64,000 bases of DNA, from NCBI RefSeq assembly GCF_000739895.2, contig NZ_BBJS01000061.1, positions 1 to 64,000 of the forward strand, in the 5' to 3' direction. This DNA comes from Sphingomonas paucimobilis NBRC 13935. GTDB taxonomy: Bacteria; Pseudomonadota; Alphaproteobacteria; Sphingomonadales; Sphingomonadaceae. The notes under the pieces were generated by a model. It worked only from the letters and a program-made list of their open reading frames with translations. It was not told the DNA's origin and did not search any database. The position numbers were made by a program, and so were the translations under genes. Shown here in pieces: positions 43,736 to 52,923 of the stretch (within the stretch, counting starts at the first letter, position 1; each line of letters begins with the position of its first letter).

Positions 43736-44533
43736 TCACGCCGCCTCGCCCGGGACCAGCGCGATGACCCGCAGCGGGCTTCCCGATCCGCCTAGGATCT
43801 TCAGCGGCGCCGCCACGATCACCGCCCCCCGCACGGGCAGCCGATCGAGGCTGGTCAGGCATTGCAGGCCGAACCGGCCATTGCCGTGCAACACCGAATG
43901 GGCGGGCAGCGGCTCCTCGAAATGCGCCGCCTGCCCGGCATCGGTGCCAACCGTCTCCACCCCCAGCCCCACGCAGTCGCGCTCGTGCACCAGAAAGCGC
44001 ATCGCGTCGGCGTCCGGCCCTGGCGAATGGGCACCGTCCTCCTTCAGGTTCAGATAGTCGGGCGTGCCGACCCGCCGATACCAGTCCGTCCGCAGCAGGA
44101 TCCAGTGGCGCGGCGGGATCGCCCCGTTCCGGCTCTCCCAATCCTCCAGAAAGGCGCGGGTCAGGATGAAATCGGCGTCGGCGGCGCTTTCGGTGCTGAT
44201 GTCGATGACGATGGCGGGGTGGACGAAGTCGTTGGGGGCCAGCGCGTCGACAGTGCCGTTCGGCACGTCGCGCCCGGTGATCCAATGTGCCGGCGCATCG
44301 AAATGCGTGCCGGTATGCTCGTTCATCGAGATATTGTTCCAGTACCACGCCGGCCCATCCGCGTCGTAGCGGGACACCCGCTCCATCCGGAACGGTTCGC
44401 ACTGGCCAAACTCGGCCGGCAGCACGATCACTGGAAAGTCGGGCGACAGCGTGTTAGTCAGATCGAGCACCCGGACCCGCCCGGTCGCGAGATCCTGGAC
44501 AAGGGTCGACAGCGTCGGGCTGGTGCCGGTCAT
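43736..44533 (-). CDS. Cyclase-family (kynurenine formamidase-like) hydrolase
   Basis: A 265-residue metal-dependent hydrolase. The motif NEHTGTHFDAPAHW (HxGTHxDxPxH) is the zinc or manganese site of the cyclase/kynurenine formamidase fold. Family members open amides or lactones of aromatic amino-acid catabolism. Its start overlaps the stop of the DUF35-SDR gene (ATGA, 44530-44533), so it is the last gene of a four-gene operon headed by the CoA ligase. With indolepyruvate oxidoreductase nearby, an aromatic substrate is plausible. Confidence 0.83.
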   Translation of the reverse strand: MTGTSPTLSTLVQDLATGRVRVLDLTNTLSPDFPVIVLPAEFGQCEPFRMERVSRYDADGPAWYWNNISMNEHTGTHFDAPAHWITGRDVPNGTVDALAPNDFVHPAIVIDISTESAADADFILTRAFLEDWESRNGAIPPRHWILLRTDWYRRVGTPDYLNLKEDGAHSPGPDADAMRFLVHERDCVGLGVETVGTDAGQAAHFEEPLPAHSVLHGNGRFGLQCLTSLDRLPVRGAVIVAAPLKILGGSGSPLRVIALVPGEAA

Positions 44534-45702
44534 CGATTTTTCTCCCGTGCATAAAGAGCGGGATCGTCCTGCCGGCGCGCGAGGGCGTCGGCGGCGGTCT
44601 CTCCCACGAAACTTTCCTCCCGCCCCGTCTCCAGCGCCTCGACCACCGCTTGACCGAGACGGGCGGGGGCGAGGCGGGGAAGCGGCAGCGACTGATGGTC
44701 CTGATCGTCGATCGGCCCCGCGAAGATCGTCATGACCCGCACACCCTCGCTACGCATTCGGTGGCGGAAGCTCTGGACCAGCGCATGCCGGGCCGCCTCC
44801 GCCGCAGAAAAGGCGGCGAAGGCGGCATCCGGCGCCAGGGCATGGGTCGACAACAGGTCGACGAACGCCCCCGCCGGGCGACTGGCCAGCAGCGGTGCCG
44901 ACGCCTCGGTCAGCCGCAGCAGGCCGACCACCCCCAAATCGAGCATCCGCTTCTGGTCGACCAGCCCGGCCCCGGGGCGGACCAGCCGCGCCGTATTGAC
45001 GACGATGTCCAGCGGGCCGGCGATGCCGGCGAAACACTGCGCCACCGACCGCGTGTCGGTCAGGTCCAGCCCGATCCGGCGCACACCCTCTTCGACCGGC
45101 CGTGGCTGCGCGGGTGAGGCGGAACCGGCGACGATTGCGGCCGCACCCGCCGCCTGCACGGCACGCACCACCGCCTGCCCCACCGCGCTGTCGCCATCCG
45201 TCACCAGGACGCTGCGGCCGCGCACCGGCACCACGAATGCGCGTCCCTGTCGGTCGTCCATCAGCTTTCCCCCTTCCGGCATCGCGAACAGCGCGGCGTC
45301 GCCGCCCGGGTCCAGCACCAGCCGCATCACGGCGCGGTCGCCGAGCTTTAGCCGCGTATCGAGATGGACGATTGCGGTCGGCCCCGCATCGAGCGCGACG
45401 GTGCCGATCCGCCAGGGCAGGTGGTCGCGGAAATAGAGATCGGTGGTGACACGGATCGTCGTCGCGGCGACGACCCGGGCGCCGCGCGGCTGATCCTCCC
45501 ATGCAAGGGGACCCCAGCAGCGCGGGCAGATGTCGCGCGGCGGATAGGTGACGGCGCTGCAATCGGTGCAGCGCTGGAGCACGAAGCGGCCGAGCGCCGC
45601 CCGCGCCGACAAGGCAACGAGCGCGCCGCTACGCGCGGATGGCGGGACGTGCCGCTCCTTGCGGCGGGCGAGCGGATCGCGTGGTTCGCGCGGGGGCATC
45701 AT
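44530..45702 (-). CDS. DUF35 (zinc ribbon + OB fold) fused to a degenerate SDR domain
   Basis: A 390-residue two-domain protein. Residues 40-160 form a DUF35 module: a zinc ribbon with Cys45, Cys48, Cys59, Cys62 and an OB fold. Such modules partner thiolase-like enzymes. Residues about 163-385 resemble a short-chain dehydrogenase, but the glycine motif is DGDSAVG and the catalytic Tyr-x3-Lys is Phe298-x3-Glu302, so this half is probably not an active oxidoreductase. Start ATGA overlaps the thiolase stop and the stop overlaps the cyclase start. Fusion of these two domains is unusual. Confidence 0.8.
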   Translation of the reverse strand: MMPPREPRDPLARRKERHVPPSARSGALVALSARAALGRFVLQRCTDCSAVTYPPRDICPRCWGPLAWEDQPRGARVVAATTIRVTTDLYFRDHLPWRIGTVALDAGPTAIVHLDTRLKLGDRAVMRLVLDPGGDAALFAMPEGGKLMDDRQGRAFVVPVRGRSVLVTDGDSAVGQAVVRAVQAAGAAAIVAGSASPAQPRPVEEGVRRIGLDLTDTRSVAQCFAGIAGPLDIVVNTARLVRPGAGLVDQKRMLDLGVVGLLRLTEASAPLLASRPAGAFVDLLSTHALAPDAAFAAFSAAEAARHALVQSFRHRMRSEGVRVMTIFAGPIDDQDHQSLPLPRLAPARLGQAVVEALETGREESFVGETAADALARRQDDPALYAREKNR

Positions 45703-46868
45703 GCACAGGTCTCGATCACCGCCGCCGCCGTGCAGACGCCGCGATCGTAATTGACCAGCCCGAACCCCGAGAGGACGGCAAGCGATGCATCCGGCACTTG
45801 ATCGCCGAGCGGCTGGCCCAGGATCTGGCGCAACCCCTCCGTCACCAGTTGAAACCCGCCCGCCGCGCCCGCCTGCCCCGCCGACAACTGTCCGCCATTG
45901 GTGTTCAGCGGCAGGTCGCCGGCAATGCGGAAATCGGTCGCACGCAGGAATGCCGGCGCCTCGCCTTTGGCACAGAACCCCAGATCCTCCAGCTGCATGG
46001 CGATGATGACCGGATAGTCGTCATAGACCTGCACGACATCGACATCCGCCGGCACCCTGTCCGCCGCCGTCCACAGGGCATCGACATCCATTGCCCAGCC
46101 ACCCCGCCACTGGACAGGATCGTCGGGAAAGGCATTGTGCCGCTCGATCGTCGACAGGATGCATGCCGTCCTCAGGCCGCGACGCTCCGCGATCTCGGGC
46201 GTGGTCACGATGAACGCCTCCGCACCGGCGCACGGCATGACGCAATCGTACAGGTGGACGGGGTCGCAGATCGGCCGCGCCGCCAGATAGTCCTCAAGGG
46301 TCAGCGGGCGGCGCTGCAAGGCCAGCGGGTTGCTCAGCGCATTGTCGCGCTGCGCGACGCAGAGCCGACCAAAATCCTCGCGCGTCGCGCCATATTTGCG
46401 CATGTAATGATCGGTGATCAGCGCGAAGGTCGCGTTCGGCCCGCCGGCACCATAGGGATAGACAGCATCCTGCGAGAAGCGCGAGAATCCAGCCAGCGTG
46501 CGCCGGAAACTATCGATATGATTGGTGTCCGCCGCGACGCAGGCGACCAGTTCGGCATCGCCGCATTGCACCGCTCGCGCGGCACGGCGCAGCGCCATCA
46601 CACCGCTCGCCCCGCCGGTCGGCAGATGATCGAGCCAGCGCGGGCTTAAGCCCAGATGCTGGACCATGCCCACCGCCGTGTCGGGCGCTGCCGAGAAGCT
46701 GGCGAAGCAGAAGCCGTCGATATCGGCGGGGCGCAGCCCCGCCGCCTTGGCAAGGCCGCGCAGCGCCCGTCCAGCCCACCAGTGCGCCGAACGGATCGAG
46801 AACCGCTCATACGGCACCGTCACCGGCGCGCAGAGCACGACATCGTCATAGGCGGCGGCGCAGCGCAT
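45699..46868 (-). CDS. Thiolase-superfamily protein without the nucleophilic Cys (lipid-transfer/aldolase type)
   Basis: A 389-residue thiolase-fold protein: DIDGFCFASFSA, then the nucleophile region reads LPTGGASGVMALRRA with no Cys, VVQVYDDYPVIIAMQLEDLG, and LNTNGGQLSAGQAGAAGGF near the end. Proteins with this pattern and a DUF35 partner include the Ltp2-type steroid side-chain retro-aldolases, so C-C cleavage or a carrier role is more likely than thiolysis. The DUF35 partner is the next gene (ATGA overlap). Start ATG 46868 overlaps the CoA ligase stop by one base (TGATG); a GTG at 46871 is also possible. Confidence 0.82.
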   Translation of the reverse strand: MRCAAAYDDVVLCAPVTVPYERFSIRSAHWWAGRALRGLAKAAGLRPADIDGFCFASFSAAPDTAVGMVQHLGLSPRWLDHLPTGGASGVMALRRAARAVQCGDAELVACVAADTNHIDSFRRTLAGFSRFSQDAVYPYGAGGPNATFALITDHYMRKYGATREDFGRLCVAQRDNALSNPLALQRRPLTLEDYLAARPICDPVHLYDCVMPCAGAEAFIVTTPEIAERRGLRTACILSTIERHNAFPDDPVQWRGGWAMDVDALWTAADRVPADVDVVQVYDDYPVIIAMQLEDLGFCAKGEAPAFLRATDFRIAGDLPLNTNGGQLSAGQAGAAGGFQLVTEGLRQILGQPLGDQVPDASLAVLSGFGLVNYDRGVCTAAAVIETCA

Positions 46869-48481
46869 CACACCTGCCGTCTCTTCAGCGCGCGCAAGTC
46901 GAAGAACGCCCCCCGCGCCATCGCCTCGACCACCTGCGTCTTCAACGCGGCGCGCAGGATCTTTTCGGTGGGAGTGCGCGGCAGGTCGTCGACGAACGCA
47001 ATCCAGCCCGGCACTTTGTAATAGGCCATCTCGCCCAACGCCCAGGTGCTGATCGCCTCGGCCGTCGCGGCGTTGCGGTCGGCGGGATCGACGACGATCA
47101 GTGCCGCGACCTCGTCGCCGCGCACCGCGTCTGGGGTCGCGGCGACCGCGACCTGGCGGATCAGCGGATGCTTGGCGAGGATCGTCTCGACCTCGATGGC
47201 GGCGATATTCTCGCCCGAACGGCGGATGACGTTCTTCTTGCGGTCGACGAAGTGCAGGTCGCCGTCACCGTCGCGCGACACGATATCGCCGGTGTGGAAC
47301 CAGCCGTCCTGCCACGCCTCCGCCGTCGCCGCCGGGTTCTTCAGATATTCGCGGAAAAAGCCATAGCGCGGATCGGCCCCGGCGCGGCGAACCAGCAGCT
47401 CGCCGGGCGCATCGCCCGCCACGTCACGCCCATCATCGTCGACGATGCGGATATCCACGTCCGCGCTCGGCCGGCCGAAGCAACTGGTACCCGTCTTACG
47501 CGGCTCTCGACTGGCGCAGATCACGCCGCCGCTGCCGGTTTCCGTCATCGCCCACGCCTCGACCAGCGGAAAGCCGAACCGCGCCTCGAACGGCGCGTGC
47601 AGCTCGGTCGCGACCCCCGCGCCGAAGCCAAAGCGAACATTATGCGCGCGATCCTGCGGATCCGGCGGCGCCTTCATCAGCATCGACGGCATCACGCCCA
47701 GATAATGGAGGCAGGTCGCACCGCTGCGCCGCACCGAATCCCACCACGTCCTTGGATGAAACCGATCGAGCAGCGTCAGGCAGCCACCGACCGTCACCAT
47801 CGCCATCACCGATACCGCCATTGCGTTCATGTGGAACACCGGCAGCGGCGTCAGCATCCGCTCCTCGCCCGGATGCAGCACCAGCACGCCGCCGACGTCG
47901 CGATACCAGTCGCCCGAATGGAGGAAATAGGTGTTGGTCAGCACGCAGCCCTTGGGACTGCCGGTGGTACCCGACGTGTAGAGCAGTGCCGCCTCCGTCG
48001 CCGCATCCGGCGCGGTGCCATTGATCGCCGGGCTCGCCAGCGGCGGCACCGGTTCGCCCGGCACGATCACGGCCATGTCGCTGCCGGCGTTGCGGGCGGC
48101 GACCGCGATTTCGTCACGGCGGGCGGGTAGCACGAAGGCGGTGGCCATGCCTGAATGGCCAATGACATATTCCAGCTCGCTGAGCCGCAGGTCGGGATTG
48201 AACGGTACGACCGACGCACCGAGCGCGTTGAGCGCGAACCAGATTTCCAGGAACACCGGCCGGTTCTGCAACAGCAGGCCGACCCGCGTGCCGGGGCCAT
48301 AACCGGCCGCATGCAACACGTCGCGCCACGTCGCCACGCGCTGTGCCATCGCGCCATAGCTGATCTCGCCTGCCTCAATCCCGTAGACGTTCGCGGTCTC
48401 GGGCAGGACGTTCAGAAAGGGGCGGTCGCGAAAGGCGATGGCGGTCGCCGCAAACCTCGAGAACGTCGTTTCGCTGCTCAC
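46868..48481 (-). CDS. AMP-forming acyl-/aryl-CoA synthetase
   Basis: A 537-residue ANL-superfamily ligase. P-loop LLYTSGTTGSPKGCVLTN, AWAMTETGSGG, GWFHTGDIVSRDGDGDLHFV and the C-terminal catalytic Lys region PRTPTEKILRAAL are all present. It should activate a carboxylic acid to its CoA thioester for the thiolase-like protein that follows. The start is taken as GTG 48481 after GGGGGAG; a TTG 60 bases upstream lies within the promoter. The operator-like palindrome 48545-48560 is just upstream, so a MarR protein probably represses this operon. Confidence 0.88.
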   Translation of the reverse strand: MSSETTFSRFAATAIAFRDRPFLNVLPETANVYGIEAGEISYGAMAQRVATWRDVLHAAGYGPGTRVGLLLQNRPVFLEIWFALNALGASVVPFNPDLRLSELEYVIGHSGMATAFVLPARRDEIAVAARNAGSDMAVIVPGEPVPPLASPAINGTAPDAATEAALLYTSGTTGSPKGCVLTNTYFLHSGDWYRDVGGVLVLHPGEERMLTPLPVFHMNAMAVSVMAMVTVGGCLTLLDRFHPRTWWDSVRRSGATCLHYLGVMPSMLMKAPPDPQDRAHNVRFGFGAGVATELHAPFEARFGFPLVEAWAMTETGSGGVICASREPRKTGTSCFGRPSADVDIRIVDDDGRDVAGDAPGELLVRRAGADPRYGFFREYLKNPAATAEAWQDGWFHTGDIVSRDGDGDLHFVDRKKNVIRRSGENIAAIEVETILAKHPLIRQVAVAATPDAVRGDEVAALIVVDPADRNAATAEAISTWALGEMAYYKVPGWIAFVDDLPRTPTEKILRAALKTQVVEAMARGAFFDLRALKRRQV

Positions 48482-48544
48482 CCTCGCTCCCCCAGAACCG
48501 GCGGTACGATCAGGCGTCAGGCTGCACCGGTCGACCGTCAAATA

Positions 48545-48560
48545 ATATGCACATGCATAT
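48545..48560. promoter_or_regulatory. MarR-type operator palindrome before the CoA-ligase operon
   Basis: ATATGCA-CA-TGCATAT is a perfect inverted repeat (7+2+7). On the minus strand it overlaps a -10-like TATTAT. An identical arrangement with a different two-base centre stands before iorA at 52886-52901. The MarR gene next to it (48597-49079) is the probable binder. Confidence 0.75.
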
Positions 48561-48596
48561 TTCTACCGGTTGTCGGCTGAAGTCAAGCGTGCGCGA

Positions 48597-49079
48597 TCAT
48601 CCGTCGTCACCGCGCAGATTGGCGATCATCCGCAACAGGACGCGCTTGCACGTCGCCAGGTCGTCTTCGGAGATGCCGGCGGTCATGACCGCGTAATGCT
48701 CCTCCATCTGCGGCCAGCAGGCGTGGAGCAGCGTGCTGCCGTCTTCGGTCAGGCCGATCTCGCGGCGGCGGCCGTCCTGCTCGGACACGTGCCGCTCGAC
48801 CAGGCCGTTGGTCACCATGGCGTCGATCGCGCGGCTGGCGGTCGATTGCTCGGCAAAGGCGCGGGCCGTAATTTCGTTGACGGTCAGCCCGTTCTGGATG
48901 TGCAGCACCGACAGGGTGCGCAGCGTCACCGTATTGATCCCGGCGGCGGCCAGCCGCTTGTTCTGCGCGCTCTGCCCCGCACTGGCCAGCCGATTGACCA
49001 GATAGGGGACGAAATCCTCCAGCGCGGCCTGCGTATGCGGCGGCTGGCCAACGCGCCTTTTGCTATCCCGTTCGCTCAT
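48597..49079 (-). CDS. MarR-family transcription regulator 1
   Basis: A 160-residue winged-helix regulator: dimer helix PYLVNRLASAGQSAQNKRL, recognition region NEITARAFAEQSTASRAIDA and wing EQDGRRREIGLTEDG. Proteins of this type are usually relieved from DNA by an aromatic acid. It lies between the indolepyruvate oxidoreductase genes and the CoA ligase operon, all in the same direction, and two copies of the palindrome ATATGCA-N2-TGCATAT flank the block. It therefore probably represses both operons and its own gene. Confidence 0.88.
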   Translation of the reverse strand: MSERDSKRRVGQPPHTQAALEDFVPYLVNRLASAGQSAQNKRLAAAGINTVTLRTLSVLHIQNGLTVNEITARAFAEQSTASRAIDAMVTNGLVERHVSEQDGRRREIGLTEDGSTLLHACWPQMEEHYAVMTAGISEDDLATCKRVLLRMIANLRGDDG

Positions 49080-49128
49080 GCCCTCACTCCACCGATGCTC
49101 CGCGTAAAGGCGGAACCCCGGGTCGCCG

Positions 49129-50718
49129 TCAAGCCGAGGCAGCGACCGGCCCGGGCCCGGTGAACGAGGAGATGGTGGCAATCACGCCGTCCAGACCATC
49201 CTGCCCTGCGTCGCGGATCGCCGCTTCGCGCAGCCGCCGCGCCCAGTCGGCGGCGTCGCCGCGCTGCTCGATGGCGCGGATCGTCGCGATCACGCGGTCG
49301 AATTTCGACAGGCCGCGCGCATGAGTATCCGAATAGCCCTTGATGAGCCGCCGGCATTTCAACACCTCGACCGCCAGCTCATAATTGTGGCCGAGCGTCT
49401 CCATCGCATAGCCCAGCCACGCGTCGCGATGCGCGACCTCCACCGAATGGCGCAGCGAGCGGCGGCGCAGCACGCGCATCCCCGCCAGCAGGTACAGGGC
49501 GAGGAACCAGAGCAACGCATAAGTGCGCACTCGTCTTCCCCTGTTCACGCGGGCGTCGAGCCAGGCGTAGAGGCGCGGTCGACGTTCCAGCCAGCGGCCG
49601 ATCCCGGCTGGCAATGTTCCAGCGACCTCCTCCATCCGCGGGTGCATGAACTCGGTGGTCCGCAGGATCTGGTCCGGGCGGACGCCGACCTCTCGCTCGA
49701 TCCGCGTACGGCGGGCGGCGCGGGTCTTCAGGTCGGCAACGCGGATGACGTCGTCATAGGTCATCGCGTTGGCAAGATATTTGGCCGCATGTTCGGTGAA
49801 CGCCCATCCGCGTGGCCCGCCCCCCGCGGCGCGGTCGGCCACGACGACGAGGGCCAGCGCGTCGAGATACTCCTCGCCATACCGCGCGTCCTGATAATCA
49901 ACGACCTTCGCCAGCCCCGCCTGCACCATCGCCCACGCCGGCTGCGGCACCATGTCCTGCATCCGCGTCAGCAGCATCTGGAAACGCGGGTCGATGGGCG
50001 GAAGCGTCGCGGTGGGTGCCTCGACCGGCTCGGGTTCGGGCTCGCCCTCCGGCCCCGCCACCACGCGATCGAACGCCGCGTCGAACGTCTTGATGCTTGC
50101 CGCGACGCCCTTGCCGTCCGCCGCGATCACCGCGTGATAGGCGGATCGCACGAACGGCAGTGCGCCCGATCCGGCGAGCGCACCGAACAGCGCGGCGGAG
50201 ATGACGCTGCCGTTACGCACCGCCAGCGCGTCCATGTCGAAGATGATTTGCTGGCGTGCGGTGACGCCGATCGCATCGACCACGGCCCCGCTTTCGGCGA
50301 TACCTTCGCCCGGCGCGCTCTTCTCGCTGATCGCCAGCGACCTGTGGCTGGACGCGATCAGCGTGGTTCGGTCGGGCGTCACGATGCCGCGCAGGATCGA
50401 CCGGCCCGCCTCCATGAATTCCGATGCCAGCACGATGTCGACATCGCCCGGCGTCGGCATCTGTGCCAGGATCGGCTTCTGCCCGTTCGCCGCGCGCATG
50501 ATCTCGACATAATAGATCGTCGCGCCGGTACGCTGCGCTACGCCGGGGACGGAAGTGGATTGCGCCACCCAGCCCGCCTCCTCGGCCAGTCGCACGATCC
50601 AGCCGGTCAGCACGCCGCCGCCCTGCCCGCCCATCGCGACGATCGCGATCGCGATCGGCCGTTCGGTCGGCGGACCGGCCGGAGCGAGCGGCAGTACCAG
50701 TCCCTGTGCCACGCTCAT
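49129..50718 (-). CDS. iorB: Indolepyruvate oxidoreductase beta subunit with C-terminal extension
   Basis: A 529-residue protein. The first about 200 residues form the gamma-type pyruvate oxidoreductase domain (AIAIVAMGGQGGGVLTGWIV, then SVPGVAQRTGATIYYVE). The remaining about 300 residues match the extra C-terminal region (DUF6537 type) seen in fused proteobacterial IOR proteins, with KTRAARRTRIEREVG and RGLSKFDRVIATIRAI. It acts with IorA to convert arylpyruvates to aryl-acetyl-CoA. Start overlaps iorA stop by four bases (ATGA). Confidence 0.88.
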   Translation of the reverse strand: MSVAQGLVLPLAPAGPPTERPIAIAIVAMGGQGGGVLTGWIVRLAEEAGWVAQSTSVPGVAQRTGATIYYVEIMRAANGQKPILAQMPTPGDVDIVLASEFMEAGRSILRGIVTPDRTTLIASSHRSLAISEKSAPGEGIAESGAVVDAIGVTARQQIIFDMDALAVRNGSVISAALFGALAGSGALPFVRSAYHAVIAADGKGVAASIKTFDAAFDRVVAGPEGEPEPEPVEAPTATLPPIDPRFQMLLTRMQDMVPQPAWAMVQAGLAKVVDYQDARYGEEYLDALALVVVADRAAGGGPRGWAFTEHAAKYLANAMTYDDVIRVADLKTRAARRTRIEREVGVRPDQILRTTEFMHPRMEEVAGTLPAGIGRWLERRPRLYAWLDARVNRGRRVRTYALLWFLALYLLAGMRVLRRRSLRHSVEVAHRDAWLGYAMETLGHNYELAVEVLKCRRLIKGYSDTHARGLSKFDRVIATIRAIEQRGDAADWARRLREAAIRDAGQDGLDGVIATISSFTGPGPVAASA

Positions 50719-52868
50719 GCCGACACCGCGATGCGGCGCGCGGCGCGGCGGCGCTGGAGGAAGCGGATCATCGCCATCGTCATCCGCTCGCCCAGCCGCT
50801 CGGTCGCGGTCGGGTTGTGCACCACCTCGGCCCGGTAGAAGGACGGACAGAGCGCCGCCGCCTCCGACACCTCGCCGCAATTGCCGCAGCCGACGCAGCT
50901 ATTGTCGATCGCCGCGACGGGATCGTCGCGCAGCGGGTCGTCGAGCGTCTTGACCGACAGCGACGGGCAGCCGGACAAGCGGATACAGCTATGGTCGCCG
51001 GTGCAGACATCTTCGTCGACGCCAAACCGCTCCTTCACCACCCGCTTGCCTTCCTTGATATGACGCGCGACCAGCGGCTTCACGCGACGCTGCTTGTTCA
51101 GCATGCATTCCGAGGACGCGATGATGATCTTGGGCCCCGCATCGGGGGTGGTCAGCGCCTCCTTCAGGACGCTGCGCATCTTACCGACGTCATAGGTGCG
51201 ATCGACCTCGCGCACCCATTTCGCGCCGATGCCGCGCACCGCGTCGATGATCGGGTTGTTGGTGGCGCGGGTCTTGTTCTCCGCCCGCGACGACAGGATG
51301 TCCTGACCGCCGGTGGCCGAAGAATAGAAATTGTCGACGATCAGGAACACGCCGTCATGCTTGTTATACACGGCGTTGCCGATGCCGCTGGTCAGGCCGT
51401 TGTGCCAGAAACCGCCATCGCCCATCACCGCGATCGAACGCTTGCCGGCCTTTACCCCGAACGCCGCGGTCGAGGCGGGGCCCAGGCCATAGCCCATCGT
51501 CGTGTTGCCGATGTTGAACGGTGGCAGGATCGAGAACAGGTGGCAGCCGATATCGGCGGAGACATGATGCTCGCCCAGTTCCTCCTGCACCAGCTTCATC
51601 GCGGCGAAGATCGGGCGTTCCGGACATCCGGTGCACAGGCCCGGCGGACGGGGGGGCACGACCGATTTCAGCCGCTCGACCGTCGGGTCAGCCAGTACCG
51701 CGCGCGCGTCGGGCACCGGCGGCCGATTGCCGAGCAGTCGCGGCGCATGATCCTCCAGGAACGCCTGCACCCCGATCATGATCGCCTGGGCGGTATAGTC
51801 GCCCGCCATCGGCAGCACGTCCTTGCCGCGTACCTTCGTCGCCAAGTCGCGGCGGCGCAGCACGGTGTGGAGCGCCTGTTCCAGATATTCGGGCTGCCCC
51901 TCCTCGACCATCAGCAGCGCGTCCTTGCCGGCCGCGAACTCGGCGATCTCCGTATCGATCATCGGATAGGTGACGTTCATCACATAGAGTGGAATCGCCG
52001 TGTTGCCATATGCGTCCGAAAGGCCGAGATATTGCAGCGCGCGGATGACGTTGTTGTACATGCCGCCCTGCAGGACGATGCCGACCGGCCCCTCGTCCGG
52101 CCCGAACCGTTCGTTCAGGTGATGATCGCGGATGAAGTCGATCGCGGCGGGCATACGCTGCGCGATCTTCTCCCGCTCGTGGGCATAGGCGGCCGGTGGC
52201 AGGACGATGCGGTCCAAGTCGCGCCGTGGGTTGGTCAGGGCGTCGGCGATCGTGAAGGCGGGTCGGACATTGTCCTTGCATGCGAAGCTGCCGTGCATGT
52301 GGCAGGTGCGGACCCGGACCTGCAGCATCACGGGCGTCGCCGACGCCTCCGACAACTGAAACCCCTTCTCGATCAGGTCGACGATGCAGCCATGGTCGGG
52401 ACGCGGATCGAGCAGCCACATCTGCGACTTCATCGCGAAGGCGTGAGTGCGCTCCTGCATGATCGAGGAGCCTTCGCCATAATCCTCGCCGACGATGACC
52501 ATCGCACCGCCCGTCACCCCGCCCGAGGCGAGGTTGGACAAGGCATCGGAGGCGACGTTGGTGCCCACCGTCGACTTCCACGCCACCGCCCCGCGCAATG
52601 GGTACATGACCGAGGCGGACAGCATCGCGGCGGCCGTCGATTCGTTCGCGGAACTCTGGAAATTGACGCCCAGTTCGTCGAGCACGTCCTTGGCATCGGC
52701 CAACACGTCGATCAGGTGCGAGATCGGCGACCCCTGATAGCCGCCGACATAGGCAACGCCGGACTGGAGCAGCCCTTTGGTGATCGCCAGGATCGCCTCG
52801 CCTTTGAAGACGTCGCCTTCCCCCAGCCGCAGATGCTCCACCTCACGCGCGAACGATCGCTCTGCCAT
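50715..52868 (-). CDS. iorA: Indolepyruvate ferredoxin oxidoreductase alpha subunit
   Basis: A 717-residue enzyme subunit. The N-terminal ThDP-pyrimidine domain has AYVGGYQGSPISHLIDVL. The ThDP-binding domain has DIGCHLFSILPPFNIGNTTM and VMGDGGFWHNGLTSGIGNAV. A C-terminal ferredoxin-like domain has Cys sets CTGDHSCIRLSGCPS and CVGCGNCGEVSEAAALCPSF for two 4Fe-4S clusters. It oxidatively decarboxylates indole-, phenyl- or hydroxyphenyl-pyruvate. Ribosome site GAGGAACC precedes ATG 52868, and a MarR-type palindrome lies 18 bases further upstream. It indicates catabolism of aromatic amino acids. Confidence 0.92.
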   Translation of the reverse strand: MAERSFAREVEHLRLGEGDVFKGEAILAITKGLLQSGVAYVGGYQGSPISHLIDVLADAKDVLDELGVNFQSSANESTAAAMLSASVMYPLRGAVAWKSTVGTNVASDALSNLASGGVTGGAMVIVGEDYGEGSSIMQERTHAFAMKSQMWLLDPRPDHGCIVDLIEKGFQLSEASATPVMLQVRVRTCHMHGSFACKDNVRPAFTIADALTNPRRDLDRIVLPPAAYAHEREKIAQRMPAAIDFIRDHHLNERFGPDEGPVGIVLQGGMYNNVIRALQYLGLSDAYGNTAIPLYVMNVTYPMIDTEIAEFAAGKDALLMVEEGQPEYLEQALHTVLRRRDLATKVRGKDVLPMAGDYTAQAIMIGVQAFLEDHAPRLLGNRPPVPDARAVLADPTVERLKSVVPPRPPGLCTGCPERPIFAAMKLVQEELGEHHVSADIGCHLFSILPPFNIGNTTMGYGLGPASTAAFGVKAGKRSIAVMGDGGFWHNGLTSGIGNAVYNKHDGVFLIVDNFYSSATGGQDILSSRAENKTRATNNPIIDAVRGIGAKWVREVDRTYDVGKMRSVLKEALTTPDAGPKIIIASSECMLNKQRRVKPLVARHIKEGKRVVKERFGVDEDVCTGDHSCIRLSGCPSLSVKTLDDPLRDDPVAAIDNSCVGCGNCGEVSEAAALCPSFYRAEVVHNPTATERLGERMTMAMIRFLQRRRAARRIAVSA

Positions 52869-52885
52869 GGTTCCTCGCCTCAATA

Positions 52886-52901
52886 ATATGCATATGCATA
52901 T
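52886..52901. promoter_or_regulatory. MarR-type operator palindrome before iorA
   Basis: ATATGCA-TA-TGCATAT, a perfect inverted repeat (7+2+7) with arms identical to the site at 48545-48560. It lies 18 bases upstream of the iorA start codon, so a bound repressor would block transcription. Confidence 0.75.
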
Positions 52902-52923
52902 ATATAGGGCGTGAGCCTGTCAA

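Noticed and set aside
48482..48541. TTG start that would lengthen the CoA ligase by 20 residues
   Set aside because: It falls within the promoter next to the operator palindrome and has no ribosome site; GTG 48481 has a good one.
50706..52886. Plus-strand open frame of 726 codons opposite iorA
   Set aside because: Its extent mirrors iorA and the composition is shadow-like.
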